This document shows, one piece after another, positions 42,935-52,395 of a stretch of DNA of 64,000 bases. A program made the position numbers and the translations under genes. This stretch comes from JAHEEL01 sp963836085 (lineage in GTDB: Bacteria > Actinomycetota > Acidimicrobiia > Spongiisociales > UBA5794): NCBI GenBank assembly GCA_963836085.1, contig CAWIHT010000003.1, positions 1 to 64,000 on the forward strand, in the 5' to 3' direction. How positions within the stretch are numbered: position 1 is the stretch's first letter; every line of letters starts with the position of its first letter. The notes under the pieces are model-generated. The model saw only the letters and a program-made list of their open reading frames with translations. It did not search any database and was not told where the DNA came from.

Positions 42935-43090
42935 CAGCAGCCTCTCCTCGCCGGAAACGGCGCACCGCAGGGTCGTGGCGCGCCGTTGTGTCGTGCGGGA
43001 CTGCACTCTAGGACTGAGCAGCACTCGGGAATCTGCACTGCCGGCCGTTGTGGACGACGTATGAGAGGCATGGTCGGTAGCATCAGGATC

Positions 43091-43282
43091 ATGGCGAATA
43101 GCAGACCACCGGGGCTCACCGTGGGCGCGGGCGTGGCCCTTGGGGCTGGTGTGGGGGCGGCGCTGTTCGCCGCAACCTCGAGCCCTGTGTGGATCGCCGT
43201 GGGCGTCGCAATCGGTGCGGCCCTCGGCGCCGGCGCCGACCACCTCGACGGTCCAGATTCGCCCGACGATTCCGACGCCTAG
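43091..43282 (+). CDS. small glycine-zipper membrane protein
   Basis: A 63-residue protein: LTVGAGVALGAGVGAALFAA then VWIAVGVAIGAALGAGADHL, two Gly/Ala-rich hydrophobic stretches resembling a glycine-zipper hairpin, then an acidic tail. TAGCAT lies seven bases before ATG 43091. It overlaps the phosphotransferase gene by four bases at the 3' ends. Small size lowers certainty. Confidence 0.62.
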   Translation: MANSRPPGLTVGAGVALGAGVGAALFAATSSPVWIAVGVAIGAALGAGADHLDGPDSPDDSDA

Positions 43283-44428
43283 CTTGCCGAGAAGTCGGCC
43301 GAACGCCGGGACGTGCCCTGCTCAGCCGCGGCGCACTTGACGACGGCATGCATCGCTGCTTCCTGGGCTGCCATGGATCGGACCAACTCGAACTGCACGC
43401 GGCATCGTTCGAGGTTGTGGTTGGGTCGGTGCGTCTTGAAGTAGGTATCGCCCAGGAGGTGGTCTGTCAGGAACCGGGCGCCGAGCGTGAGGGTGATCGC
43501 CTGTCCGGAGAATGCCAACTGGCCAATCTCCGCTGAGGTGAGGAATCCTCCCGCCGATGACAGGTACCCGCGCGTGAGGTACTCGAACCGCTCCAGATCC
43601 ATGTGCACGTCGTCGAGATTCTGCCAATCCTCGGCCACCGCACAGGTGCCGGTGCGGACCATGTCGCCAAAGTCGTAGAGCACGAGACCGGGCATCAGCG
43701 TGTCGAGATCAATAACGCAGATCCCCTCTCCGGTCACGTCGTCGATCAAGACATTGTTGCTCTTGCAGTCGTTGTGCGTTACCCGGAGCGGCACAGCACC
43801 GCTGCTGACAAGTGCGGGGAACCGATCGAGCGTGGCTTCGTTCTCGACGAGGAACTCGATCTCCGGTCGTGCGCCCCCGGCCCGGTTGAGCGAATCCTGT
43901 TCCACGGCTTCCAAGAACGCACGGAATCGGTCGGGACCATCGTGGAATCTCGGGATCGTCTCGTGTAGCGGAGGTTCCGGGAGATCGGCAAGCATCGTTT
44001 GGAATGCGCCGAAGGCTCGCGCTACCTCGTACGCCTGATCGTGGGTCGTCAACACATCGTATGACCTGGCCCCTTCAACGAACCGGTAGGCACGCCAGTA
44101 GTCGCCCCGAACGTCGACGTGATAGATGTTTCCATCACGAGTCGGCAGCAGGTTCATGGCCCGGCGTGAGCGATCTGGTTTCTCTTGCTCTTCCAACGCG
44201 TTGCGTATGTGGCGGGTCACCCGATCGACGTTCTCCATGACGGCGGGCACATCCTTGAAGACCGCCTGGTTGACGCGCTGAAGGACGTACCGAACCAGTC
44301 CTCCACCATCGGAGAATCGGAGGACGTAGGTGTCGTTGATGTGGCCGCTTCCATACGGCGCCGCGCCGACGAAGCGGCCTGGGAGACCGAAGCTCGCTCC
44401 AATCGTTTCCAGAGTCAGGGGTATTCAT
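43279..44428 (-). CDS. aminoglycoside phosphotransferase-fold sugar kinase (NahK-like), apparent frameshift at start
   Basis: The open frame from 43279 to 44418 codes about 380 residues with the APH kinase fold: GAAPYGSGHINDTYVL (nucleotide loop), VTHNDCKSNNVLID (catalytic loop) and VIDLDTLMPG (metal Asp). YGSGHINDTY is the hallmark of N-acetylhexosamine 1-kinase-like enzymes. No normal start exists in this frame upstream of the nucleotide loop: an in-frame TGA is at 44427-44425. ATG 44428 (MNTP...) is one frame off; removing one base from the CCCC at 44421-44418 would join them as MNTLTLETIG. A start at GTG 44250 would delete the loop. The gene is real but may be inactive or the base call wrong. 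Confidence 0.75.
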
Positions 44429-44449
44429 CCGTACACCGCCGTCGATGGG

Positions 44450-44884
44450 CTACCAGTACCTGAACCGGGTCGGCGTCACACGGATCGGCACCGAGTAGCG
44501 GCCGGCGAACCATTCCGGTGTCCAGCCGTGGTCATCCATCACCGGACCGTATTTGGCCAAGTAGGCGCCGTTCTCGGCCGCGCTCGGTATTGAATCGTCG
44601 ATCCGGGCCCGACCTTCGACGATCACAATGTCGCCCCCGAGTCCGTTGCCGTCGAGGTGTAGAGAGACGCGATCATGCGCAGCGACGTTGCGTGCCCTCG
44701 GCGATTCGAGACTGTAGACAAGGATCTCGACACCATCCCAGAGGTACCAAATTGGCGATACCTGGGGGGTGCCGTCCGGCGCCACCGTGGCCAACCATCC
44801 CACGCGGTCATTCGCGAGACGCTCGCTCGCGCGCTGACCGCTCGCAGACGTGGCATCTATGGAGCGCACTCCGGATCGACTCAT
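44450..44884 (-). CDS. PPOX class F420-dependent enzyme (Rv3369-like)
   Basis: A 144-residue split-barrel flavin/F420 protein. ATG 44884 has AGGAG six bases upstream. Family pattern: VGWLATVAPDGTPQVSPIWY, LWDGVEILVYSLESPRARN and LDGNGLGGDIVIVEGRARI, matching the TIGR03667 (Rv3369) group thought to use F420. The catalysed reaction is unknown. It precedes the phosphotransferase gene on the same strand by 21 bases. Confidence 0.86.
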   Translation of the reverse strand: MSRSGVRSIDATSASGQRASERLANDRVGWLATVAPDGTPQVSPIWYLWDGVEILVYSLESPRARNVAAHDRVSLHLDGNGLGGDIVIVEGRARIDDSIPSAAENGAYLAKYGPVMDDHGWTPEWFAGRYSVPIRVTPTRFRYW

Positions 44885-45026
44885 TGCATGGCTCCTCTCG
44901 CGCTTCGTCGCCCGCTGTGCTGCTGGCAGGTGTCCTGGGAGCTTATCGTCGTGCGCTATGCCACGTTGTGGGAGGGTCTCGGCGGTCCGCATCCGGTGTC
45001 GACGTACGATTCGGGTGAACCCCCGG

Positions 45027-45058
45027 GGGCGCCGCCCTGCGAATGCAGAGCGGCGCCC
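45027..45058 (-). terminator. hairpin after the lipoprotein gene
   Basis: A 9-base GC stem GGGCGCCGC (45027-45035) with GCGGCGCCC (45050-45058), extended inward by CTGC/GCAG after one mismatch, loop GAAT. It lies about 75 bases downstream of the stop at 45135 on the minus strand. Confidence 0.7.
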
Positions 45059-45134
45059 GGGAATCGTTGATTTGACCACGAGGCGCTCTTGTCCGCCGGA
45101 ACGGACGTGTCCTCGCGACCCGATGCCGACCCCT

Positions 45135-45635
45135 CTACTCCTGCAGCTCGCCTTCGTAGACGACCGTCTCTTTCGAGAAGTCGACAACCACTTTCCCCGA
45201 GCCCGTGAGGCCCTCGTAGTCGCCTGTTCCGTTCTCCACGGTCCACGTGGCGGCATCGTTCGATCCATCGAAGTCGTAGTCCTGCCTTGCCAACGTGAAC
45301 GTCTCAAGGGTGTCAAACGTGCCCGAACCGTCGGCGCAGGTCCACGAACCGTTCTTCGCGCTGAAGACCTCCTCACCGGTCTCCGCCTCAACCTGCATCA
45401 ATTGGTCTCGCGTTTCGTCGGTGACCGCGTTGCCGTCCAAGTCGAAGAAGTCGCCTTCCTGGTACGTCACGACATCACACATGACGCCTTCGTCAACGGC
45501 CGGTCCGGTGGCCGGCACGGAACTGCCGGACGGGCCGAGTGGGTTCGTGATTTGGACAGCCATCGGCTCGCTCGAAGAGGAGCAGGAAGCCACCACCATG
45601 AGTGAGACAACAAGCATCGAGCGGAGTTTCCGCAT
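45135..45635 (-). CDS. secreted lipoprotein of unknown function
   Basis: A 166-residue protein from ATG 45635, with a strong AAAGGAGG upstream. Signal peptide SMLVVSLMVVASCSSSS with lipobox Cys near residue 18. The mature part has FDTLETFTLARQDYDFDG and NGTGDYEGLTGSGKVVVDFS, a beta-rich pattern seen in allene-oxide-cyclase-barrel-like or dirigent-like secreted proteins (the final YEGLTGSG is typical), but the match is loose. A terminator follows. Confidence 0.72.
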   Translation of the reverse strand: MRKLRSMLVVSLMVVASCSSSSEPMAVQITNPLGPSGSSVPATGPAVDEGVMCDVVTYQEGDFFDLDGNAVTDETRDQLMQVEAETGEEVFSAKNGSWTCADGSGTFDTLETFTLARQDYDFDGSNDAATWTVENGTGDYEGLTGSGKVVVDFSKETVVYEGELQE

Positions 45636-45702
45636 CTGATTCCTCCTTTCAACCACGGTGCAGTCTCCACCTCCCCGGCTGCAGATTGGCTGCATACCAG
45701 CC

Positions 45703-48700
45703 TCAAGGGGCGGTTGGACACTCCGTGAAGTGGAAGGCCAGGCATTCGGCAGCGTTGAGCGACCGCCCGACGCGTGTCCGGGCAATGCCCGTCAGTTCGT
45801 CAATGTCGAGCGTCCATATCCGAACCAATCCCGGCGTGGCAGTGACGACGTACCGGCGGTCGTCGGTCATGTCGAGGAACGGCCACGTGTCGTGCCCTTC
45901 GAGGACTACGAGCATTTCGCCGCTCGTGACATCCCAGACGCGGACGGTTCCGTCGTGGCTCCCCGAGATGATCGACCGTCCGTCGGATGACCACGTTGCG
46001 TCTTCCACGGCACCGGTGTGGCCCGTCAACACGCGCTTCAGGTCGCCGGTCTCGATGTCCCAAACGATGACCGTTCCGTCGCCACCGCCGGTGAGGAGTT
46101 GGGAACCGTCGGGGCTGAATTGCACGGCACCGATCCACGCCGGATGATGGTCGCGGGCGAACACTTCGCTCCCCGTGCCGATGTCCCATACGCGAACGTT
46201 CGGCCCGTTTTCGTCAATCGTTTGCACCGCGAGCAGCCGGCCCGTCGTATCCAAGTCAATCGACTGCCCGCAATCGCTCGATGGGGCGCGGAAGACCTGT
46301 TCGCCGGTCTCCACATTCCAGACGTAGGCGGTCGGGCCTGGGCGGTTGCACACCGCGGCAGCCACCAGGTGACCGTCGTCGCTGAAGTCCACCGATCCCT
46401 TGAGGAGCACGTCCTCGAGAAGGGTGTGCAGCTTCCTTCCGGTTGTTGCGTCCCACACGGAGACCGATCCCAACCCATCGGTATCATCGGCGCTCACGAC
46501 GGCAACGCGGTCGAGTGCGGGAGTCACTGCGATACCACCGATTTGATGCCATTGGTCGGACTCGGAAGGCGTGCCGGCCGCCGCATCGGCGATCACAGTT
46601 ATCGGTTGCCAGTCGGAAGTACGCCGGATGACAATGCTGCCCCCTTCGGGTCCGGTCGTCGCGATGTGCGTCCCGTCACCTGCAAACGCAACCGGACGGC
46701 CGGCCGTCCAGGCGGCAATCTCGCCGCGCGGCGCTACGTTCCACACGAGGACCTTCTTGTCGTAGCCAACCGAGGCTGCAACTTCCCCGGACTTGTCGAA
46801 TGCCACCCCAAGCACAAATGACTGATGGCCGGGAGAGAGCGTCGCCTCGAGCCGTGTACCTCCGGATGAGGTCGACCACAGGCTCACCATGCCCCCGTCT
46901 CCTCCAGTCAGCAGTTTCGTTCCGTTCGGGTTGATGGCGAGCGACACCACTTGGCCGACGCCGGCGTCAAACGACGAGAGTTCCGAACCTGTCACTCCGT
47001 CCCAGAATCGCACCGATCCATCGAAGCTGCTTGTCACGATCGTTTGGCCGTCGGGGAGATAGGCAACACCGGTGACCGGCCCATCGTGACCGGCGAGCGT
47101 CGCTACCCGCTCGGCGCTCGCGACGTCGACGATCAACACTTCGCCCGACCAAGTCGTTGCGAGGACTTCGCGGTTGTCCGGACTGAAGATCAACGCCGTT
47201 GCAGGGCAGCAATTGTCCTCCGGCCATCCTCCCGGCTCGACGATCTCGAGGAGCGCTTCGCCATCCTCGAAGCTCCACACCTTGATCCCATCGCCCCATG
47301 GGGCCAGCGCGGCCACCATGCGGCCGTCGGGGCTGAACGCCACGTTGAAGACCACCTCATCCAGGTTCTCTTTCATCACGACAGCACCCGAGCCGACCTC
47401 CCGGACTACGAGGGAGGAGCCCTCGGCCGTCGCCAGGAACCTGCCGTCGGGACTGACGGCCAAGGCTTCTATGTCACGTTCGCCCATATGGGGAGCGAAC
47501 TCGCTCTGCATCGACCCGGTCAGCGGATCGATGAACCGTACTCGGTCGCCGCCCACGACCAGCTCTCCGGAGGATGTGAATTCAACGGCCCACTCTCCGC
47601 TCGCTTCTCCAACAAGCCGCTGGGAGTTCACAGCGAGGTGGAGCGCTTCCTCGGCTTCTCTGAGCACGTGGCCTTCCGTAGAGCGCGTTGCGTCCACGGC
47701 CTCGAGCGCGAGCAGCACCGCGAGTTCGGGGTCGGCCGCGAGGGCGTTTCGTGCGGAGCTCGCCAATTCACGCGCGCGTGCCTCGCGCTCGTTGGCAACG
47801 GCATCTCGGCTGCGGTTTGCGGCGAAGATGGACAAGGCGCTCACAACCAAGACCGCAATCGTGGTTGCGCCAACGAGCCATCGCAGCCGGCGAACGGACT
47901 TCCGTTCGACCTCGAGTTCGTGGTTGCGTCGGGCTTGCTCGGCTGCCTGGTTGGCGTCACGCCGATCGATGCTTCGCTCGATGAGGTCGCGTTCCGAGGC
48001 TGTGAGGCTGACCGAGCTTTCCTCCGACCACGCCTCATACTGCTCGAGTCGGGCTCCGCTGAGGAGGTAGTCAGGACTCCCATGCGAGTTCTCCCACTCA
48101 GTGACCTGGCCTGCGAGGATGGCGTGCAGGCGGAGATCCTCGCGTGCATCGTCGAGCCATCTGCGGAGGCGCGGCCATTCAGCGAGGAGTGACTCGTGTG
48201 CAACCTCAACGGTCGTGTGTCCGGTCGCCGGGTCCCGATCGAATGACAGCAACCGCGCCTGATCGAAGGCATCGAGCGTCGCTTGGACACTGACCGCGTC
48301 GAGGCCAAGATCGTCGATCTCCGTGCGATCCACTCGGCGGCGCGTGTCGGGTTGGTCTGCGCCGACGGAGGCGCACCGCAGAAGGAGTTGCCTGGCAATG
48401 GTCTGGCAATCGGAATCGAGATTGACATACACACGCTCAGCGCGGCGGGCGAGCGCACCGCTGAGCCCACCGATCTGGTGATAGGTGGATCGAGTGAGCA
48501 TCGATCCCGTCCGCTCGTCGAACAGCTGTGTCAGAACGTACTGGTACAGAGGGAGGGATCCGGGTTGGCCGGTCATGTCGCTCGAGAGCTCGGCGATGAG
48601 TTCGGGCTCGAACTGAATTCCCATCCGGGCAACCGGTTGTGCTGCTGCTGATTCCAGTTCTGCAGCGCTCATCGGGGCCACCGTGACCGTGTGTTCTGCG

Positions 48701-50010
48701 ACAAAGGGGCTCAACCCGGGTTCCGCAATCGCTCGGTCGTAGAAGTCCGCCCGCAGGGTGGCCAGCACGGTGAGTTGTGAATACGGATCCTCGACCGCTT
48801 CGACCAGGTTGCACAAGAATCGAGAGCGTTCGCGCTCGTCGATCTCGCGATGGAATAGCTCTTCGAACTGGTCGATCACCAAGAGATGTCGACAATCCTC
48901 CAAGGATGCCGCCTGCTGCACGGCTCGCAGGAGGTCGAGGTCGTCGCCGCGCGCGTCGTTGGTCAACCGACCGAATGCTTGCGCGAGCTCCAGAAACGGG
49001 TGCGTCCCCGGCACCATTGCAGCGATCTCCCACGAGTCCTCACGAGTCTCCCGCAGTCGGGGAATGAGTCCGGCTCGTACGACGCTGGACTTGCCGCTAC
49101 CGCTGGCGCCGACAACCACGACAAAGGGAGCCTCCTCGACCCTCTTCGCGAGAACGTCGATCAGATCATCGCGTCCGAAGAAGTCGTCGGCGTCTGCCTC
49201 CAAGAACGGGCGCAAACCCTTGTAGGGGTTTCGCTCGAGGGCCGAAGCGCTCGGCGGCGGCTGTACCGCCGGTCTGTCGATCGACGGATCCTGCAGCAGG
49301 ATCTTCTCCTCCAGAGCCTGCAAACGCCGCGACGGCTCGATGCCCAGTTCTTCTCCGAGCACCGCCCCCGCAATCTGATACGCCCGCAGCGCGTCGGCCT
49401 GCCGTTCCGACCGATAGAGAGCGAGCATCAACTGTTCGTGGAATCGCTCACGCAGCGGATGCTCTTCAACGAGTTGCTCCAGCTCGGCGACGAGCACTCC
49501 GGCATGTCCCAGTTCCAGGTCGGCGGCGATGCGACTCTCAAGGGCCATGAGGCGCAGTTCGAGGAGGCGTTGCGCTTCCGGCTGAATGGCTGGTTCGTAG
49601 CCCAGATCTCCGAACGGCATCCCGCGCCACAGCGAGAGCGCACGCCCGAGAAGGTCGGCAGCGCCTGCCGGGTTCGAGCGCAGGAGGTCGGTCGCCCGAG
49701 CGGAGAGGTCCTCGAATTGGAGGGAGTCGAGCTGTGCAGATGTGACGCGTATGGTGTAGCCGTGTTGCGTCGACCCGATCACGCCCTCTCCCAGAGTTCG
49801 CCGCAGTCGTGACATGTACGCCTGCAGGGTCTTGCGAGCTGACCGGGGGGGCTCGTCTCCCCACACCGAGTCGATCAGGAAGTCTGCCGTGAGCTCGCGT
49901 TGCGGGTGGAGCAGCAATACGGCAAGCACGAGCTGCTGCCGGTATCCCCCGAGCTTCAGAGCCCGGTCCCTCTCTCGCACCGCCAGCGGCCCGAGAACCC
50001 GGAAGTCCAT
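45703..50010 (-). CDS. SARP/BTAD regulator fused to nSTAND ATPase, membrane segment and WD40 repeats
   Basis: A 1435-residue signalling protein. Residues 1-95: winged helix of the OmpR/SARP type (LIDSVWGDEPPRSARKTLQA). Residues 98-245: BTAD helical repeats. Residues about 262-680: nSTAND NTPase, Walker A GASGSGKSS at 301-309 and Walker B HLLVIDQFEELF at 376-387. Residues 711-731 form one hydrophobic helix (LVGATTIAVLVVSALSIFA). Residues about 800-1425 make WD40 repeats ending in VRVWD, VIVWD, VLVWN. The AfsR-like plan suggests ligand-triggered oligomerisation that frees the DNA-binding domain, with the sensor tethered to or crossing the membrane. No target gene is obvious. Confidence 0.92.
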   Translation of the reverse strand: MDFRVLGPLAVRERDRALKLGGYRQQLVLAVLLLHPQRELTADFLIDSVWGDEPPRSARKTLQAYMSRLRRTLGEGVIGSTQHGYTIRVTSAQLDSLQFEDLSARATDLLRSNPAGAADLLGRALSLWRGMPFGDLGYEPAIQPEAQRLLELRLMALESRIAADLELGHAGVLVAELEQLVEEHPLRERFHEQLMLALYRSERQADALRAYQIAGAVLGEELGIEPSRRLQALEEKILLQDPSIDRPAVQPPPSASALERNPYKGLRPFLEADADDFFGRDDLIDVLAKRVEEAPFVVVVGASGSGKSSVVRAGLIPRLRETREDSWEIAAMVPGTHPFLELAQAFGRLTNDARGDDLDLLRAVQQAASLEDCRHLLVIDQFEELFHREIDERERSRFLCNLVEAVEDPYSQLTVLATLRADFYDRAIAEPGLSPFVAEHTVTVAPMSAAELESAAAQPVARMGIQFEPELIAELSSDMTGQPGSLPLYQYVLTQLFDERTGSMLTRSTYHQIGGLSGALARRAERVYVNLDSDCQTIARQLLLRCASVGADQPDTRRRVDRTEIDDLGLDAVSVQATLDAFDQARLLSFDRDPATGHTTVEVAHESLLAEWPRLRRWLDDAREDLRLHAILAGQVTEWENSHGSPDYLLSGARLEQYEAWSEESSVSLTASERDLIERSIDRRDANQAAEQARRNHELEVERKSVRRLRWLVGATTIAVLVVSALSIFAANRSRDAVANEREARARELASSARNALAADPELAVLLALEAVDATRSTEGHVLREAEEALHLAVNSQRLVGEASGEWAVEFTSSGELVVGGDRVRFIDPLTGSMQSEFAPHMGERDIEALAVSPDGRFLATAEGSSLVVREVGSGAVVMKENLDEVVFNVAFSPDGRMVAALAPWGDGIKVWSFEDGEALLEIVEPGGWPEDNCCPATALIFSPDNREVLATTWSGEVLIVDVASAERVATLAGHDGPVTGVAYLPDGQTIVTSSFDGSVRFWDGVTGSELSSFDAGVGQVVSLAINPNGTKLLTGGDGGMVSLWSTSSGGTRLEATLSPGHQSFVLGVAFDKSGEVAASVGYDKKVLVWNVAPRGEIAAWTAGRPVAFAGDGTHIATTGPEGGSIVIRRTSDWQPITVIADAAAGTPSESDQWHQIGGIAVTPALDRVAVVSADDTDGLGSVSVWDATTGRKLHTLLEDVLLKGSVDFSDDGHLVAAAVCNRPGPTAYVWNVETGEQVFRAPSSDCGQSIDLDTTGRLLAVQTIDENGPNVRVWDIGTGSEVFARDHHPAWIGAVQFSPDGSQLLTGGGDGTVIVWDIETGDLKRVLTGHTGAVEDATWSSDGRSIISGSHDGTVRVWDVTSGEMLVVLEGHDTWPFLDMTDDRRYVVTATPGLVRIWTLDIDELTGIARTRVGRSLNAAECLAFHFTECPTAP

Positions 50011-50016
50011 GGTCCC

Positions 50017-50022
50017 AGACTA
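50017..50022 (-). promoter_or_regulatory. predicted -10 (TAGTCT) of the SARP-nSTAND gene
   Basis: TAGTCT on the minus strand, six bases before ATG 50010, with no ribosome site. Confidence 0.45.
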
Positions 50023-50050
50023 CGCCGGATCTACAGGACGTGCCGAGGTG

Positions 50051-51172
50051 CTAGGCGGTCCTCGGGTCCGTTGGCGGCAGCATCTCCCGGCCTTCCTGGA
50101 CTCCGATCACCGTAGCGCCGGACCCGACCAGGCCGACGCCGGCAATCACCGCGAGGCCGGTCAACGAGCCCAGGTCCACGAACGCTCCACCAAGGATCGG
50201 CCCGATCGCGCGCCCGACGGCCATGAGGCCCTGCGCGTCCCCTGCCCGTTCACTCGGCGCCAACGAACGATCGGACAGCATCTGGAGAACACCCGGGATC
50301 CCCATCCAGAAGGCAAATCCCCACCACGCCATCCCGACGAAGAAGAACACGGGTGGACCGAAGACCGTCATCACCGCGGCCGGTCCGATCGAAGCGAGCC
50401 ACCATCCCGGTCGTCGATGTCTGGACGAGAGACGTGCGCCGAGCAGACCGCCGGCTGCATTGAGACTGAACGCAATGGAGGCCGCGAACTCCGGGATCCC
50501 ATGGATGTCGCGCGCAACGATCGCCTCGTTGATGAAGAGCGCCGACCCAAACAGGGTTGAACCAGCGAGCCCTGCCAAGAGCACCCGATTCGAGCGCGAC
50601 CGGCTCACGACGCCTCTCTGTCTGCGTTCGCCGCTGATCTTCGCTCCCAAGACAGCGGCCGGGATGGTGGCGACGGCCATCAGGACGTAGACCAGGCGGT
50701 CGCCGTAACCGGCAATGTAGGCAAGCAGCGGGGCCGCAACGAGAGTTGTGATCGGCCCGGTGGACGCAATCGCGGCCATGGAGGTGCGCACCTTCATCGC
50801 GTTCGTCCAGGCAAGCCACGTCATGGTGCCCGCCGCGAGTCCAGCGGCGAGACGCAGGACTACCAAGACTACGAAGATGTCGGGTACCGCACTCAAGAGG
50901 TTCAATACGACCAGGCTCAAAGCGGCGAAGCGCAGGATCCGCCCGGTCGGAGCCAGAAGCCGAGGGAACAGGAAGTTCGCAGCGGCGAACGCTCCAACTT
51001 GGGCAACCGAGACGGCGCCGACGGCACCCTCGCTCACGCCATACCGCTCTGCGACCGGCGTGATCAACCACGGCGTTGCGGCGTACATGAGCGCGACCGC
51101 GGCGGTCGCCCCGATGAGAGCGATCGGGGCGCGCCGGCCGGAGCCATACGCAATACGAGTGGGACCCTGCAC
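50051..51172 (-). CDS. MFS transporter
   Basis: A 373-residue membrane protein with about 11-12 hydrophobic helices, the usual 12-helix MFS size on the short side. A motif-A-like ANFLFPRLLAPTGRILRF lies after helix 2, and RLAAGLAAGTMTWLAW resembles motif B. The substrate is unknown. Start GTG 51172 is poorly supported. It lies 40 bases upstream of the SARP gene's start region but on the same strand, so it is read before it only if the intervening promoter is weak. Confidence 0.8.
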   Translation of the reverse strand: MQGPTRIAYGSGRRAPIALIGATAAVALMYAATPWLITPVAERYGVSEGAVGAVSVAQVGAFAAANFLFPRLLAPTGRILRFAALSLVVLNLLSAVPDIFVVLVVLRLAAGLAAGTMTWLAWTNAMKVRTSMAAIASTGPITTLVAAPLLAYIAGYGDRLVYVLMAVATIPAAVLGAKISGERRQRGVVSRSRSNRVLLAGLAGSTLFGSALFINEAIVARDIHGIPEFAASIAFSLNAAGGLLGARLSSRHRRPGWWLASIGPAAVMTVFGPPVFFFVGMAWWGFAFWMGIPGVLQMLSDRSLAPSERAGDAQGLMAVGRAIGPILGGAFVDLGSLTGLAVIAGVGLVGSGATVIGVQEGREMLPPTDPRTA

Positions 51173-51276
51173 CTACGGATTGTTGCAGGCCAACCCCGCC
51201 CAGGCGAGAACGCCGGTCAGGAGATCACGCGGCGATACGATGAAGGAGAGGTCCGCGACGGAGGGAATCAAACGGC

Positions 51277-52311
51277 ATGAGAGCCATCGTCTACACGGCA
51301 TTCGAGGGTCCGCTCGACCTCATCGACGTCCCGGAGCCAACTCCTGAAGCCGATGGTGTCGTGGTTCGAGTAGAGGCCACCGGACTCTGCCTCAGTGACT
51401 GGCATGGCTGGATGGGCCACGATCCCGACATCGCCCTCCCCCACATCCCGGGACATGAGCTTGTGGGAACGGTCGTCGAGATCGGAGGGAGTGTCTCGAA
51501 ATGGCGGATCGGCGACCGGGTCACGGTACCGTTCGTCGCCGGTTGCGGGGCGTGCGAGGACTGCAAGGCAGGCAACGAGCAGGTCTGTGGCGACCAGTTC
51601 CAGCCGGGCTTCACCGGGTCTGGATCCTTCGCCGAGTTTGTGGCACTCCGCTTCGCCGATCGCAACCTGGTGGCGGTCCCAGACACAGTCGAGACCGCCA
51701 CCGCTGCCACATTGGGCTGTCGGTTCGCCACCGCGTTCCGCGCGGTCGTCGATCAAGGCCGGGTCAGGGAGGGCGAGTGGGTGGCCGTCCACGGTTGTGG
51801 TGGCGTGGGGCTCGCTGCGCTCATGATTGCTCGGGCCCACGGAGCACAGGTGGTGGCGATCGACCCGGATCCGGAGGCACGGGCGTTCGCAGTATCTCTG
51901 GGCGCGGAAGCGATCGTCTCCGAAGTCGCTCCAGACGAGGTCGTCGACTCGGTGCGAGCGGCCACCGGCGGGGGTCCGCATTTGTCGATCGATGCGGTGG
52001 GCCATCCTGCGGCCGTCAAGTCCTCCGTCACATCACTGCGACCGAGAGGTCGGCACATTCAGGTCGGCCTCCTTCCGACCGATGACACTTCGGTGCCGAT
52101 GGGATCCGTCATCGGCCGCGAGTTGGAGATTCTCGGAAGCCACGGGATGCAGGCCCACCGCTACCCCGAGATGCTGCAGATGATCGCCGACGGTCGCCTC
52201 GCTCCCGACAAGCTCGTCACCCGAACGATCTCGCTCGAGGAAGTCCCCTCCGCACTCCCCGCCATGGGCCACTCCCACCCCCCGGGCATCACAGTCATTA
52301 CCTTGCGGTGA
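51277..52311 (+). CDS. zinc-dependent alcohol dehydrogenase family protein
   Basis: A 344-residue medium-chain dehydrogenase. Catalytic zinc ligands are in GLCLSDWHGW (Cys37 region) and PHIPGHELVG (GHE); the structural-zinc lobe has GCGACEDCKAGNEQVC with four Cys. The NAD-binding loop is GCGGVGLAALMIA followed by VVAIDPD, where Asp favours NAD over NADP. Substrate could be an alcohol, aldehyde or sugar. Divergent from the MFS gene; GGAGGG lies somewhat far from the ATG. Confidence 0.92.
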   Translation: MRAIVYTAFEGPLDLIDVPEPTPEADGVVVRVEATGLCLSDWHGWMGHDPDIALPHIPGHELVGTVVEIGGSVSKWRIGDRVTVPFVAGCGACEDCKAGNEQVCGDQFQPGFTGSGSFAEFVALRFADRNLVAVPDTVETATAATLGCRFATAFRAVVDQGRVREGEWVAVHGCGGVGLAALMIARAHGAQVVAIDPDPEARAFAVSLGAEAIVSEVAPDEVVDSVRAATGGGPHLSIDAVGHPAAVKSSVTSLRPRGRHIQVGLLPTDDTSVPMGSVIGRELEILGSHGMQAHRYPEMLQMIADGRLAPDKLVTRTISLEEVPSALPAMGHSHPPGITVITLR

Positions 52312-52348
52312 CGGCGCCGCGGGGTACTGATGTCCCCCGGTTGGTTCG

Positions 52349-52373
52349 GGCTGGTAGCTAGCGGCTGGTAGCT
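52349..52373 (+). repeat. 11-base direct repeat
   Basis: GGCTGGTAGCT occurs at 52349-52359 and 52363-52373, three bases apart, between the dehydrogenase and cupin genes. It may be a tandem slip or a binding site upstream of the cupin promoter. Confidence 0.6.
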
Positions 52374-52382
52374 CTCCCCCCG

Positions 52383-52388
52383 TACACT
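52383..52388 (+). promoter_or_regulatory. predicted -10 (TACACT) of the cupin gene
   Basis: TACACT lies seven bases before ATG 52396; there is no Shine-Dalgarno. Confidence 0.42.
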
Positions 52389-52395
52389 CCCTTCC

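Noticed and set aside
41744..43090. Long plus-strand open frame opposite the DHA2 exporter
   Set aside because: Composition is Glu/Arg/Gly/His-rich without hydrophobic pattern, typical of an antisense shadow; only its last 64 codons after 43091 look like a gene.
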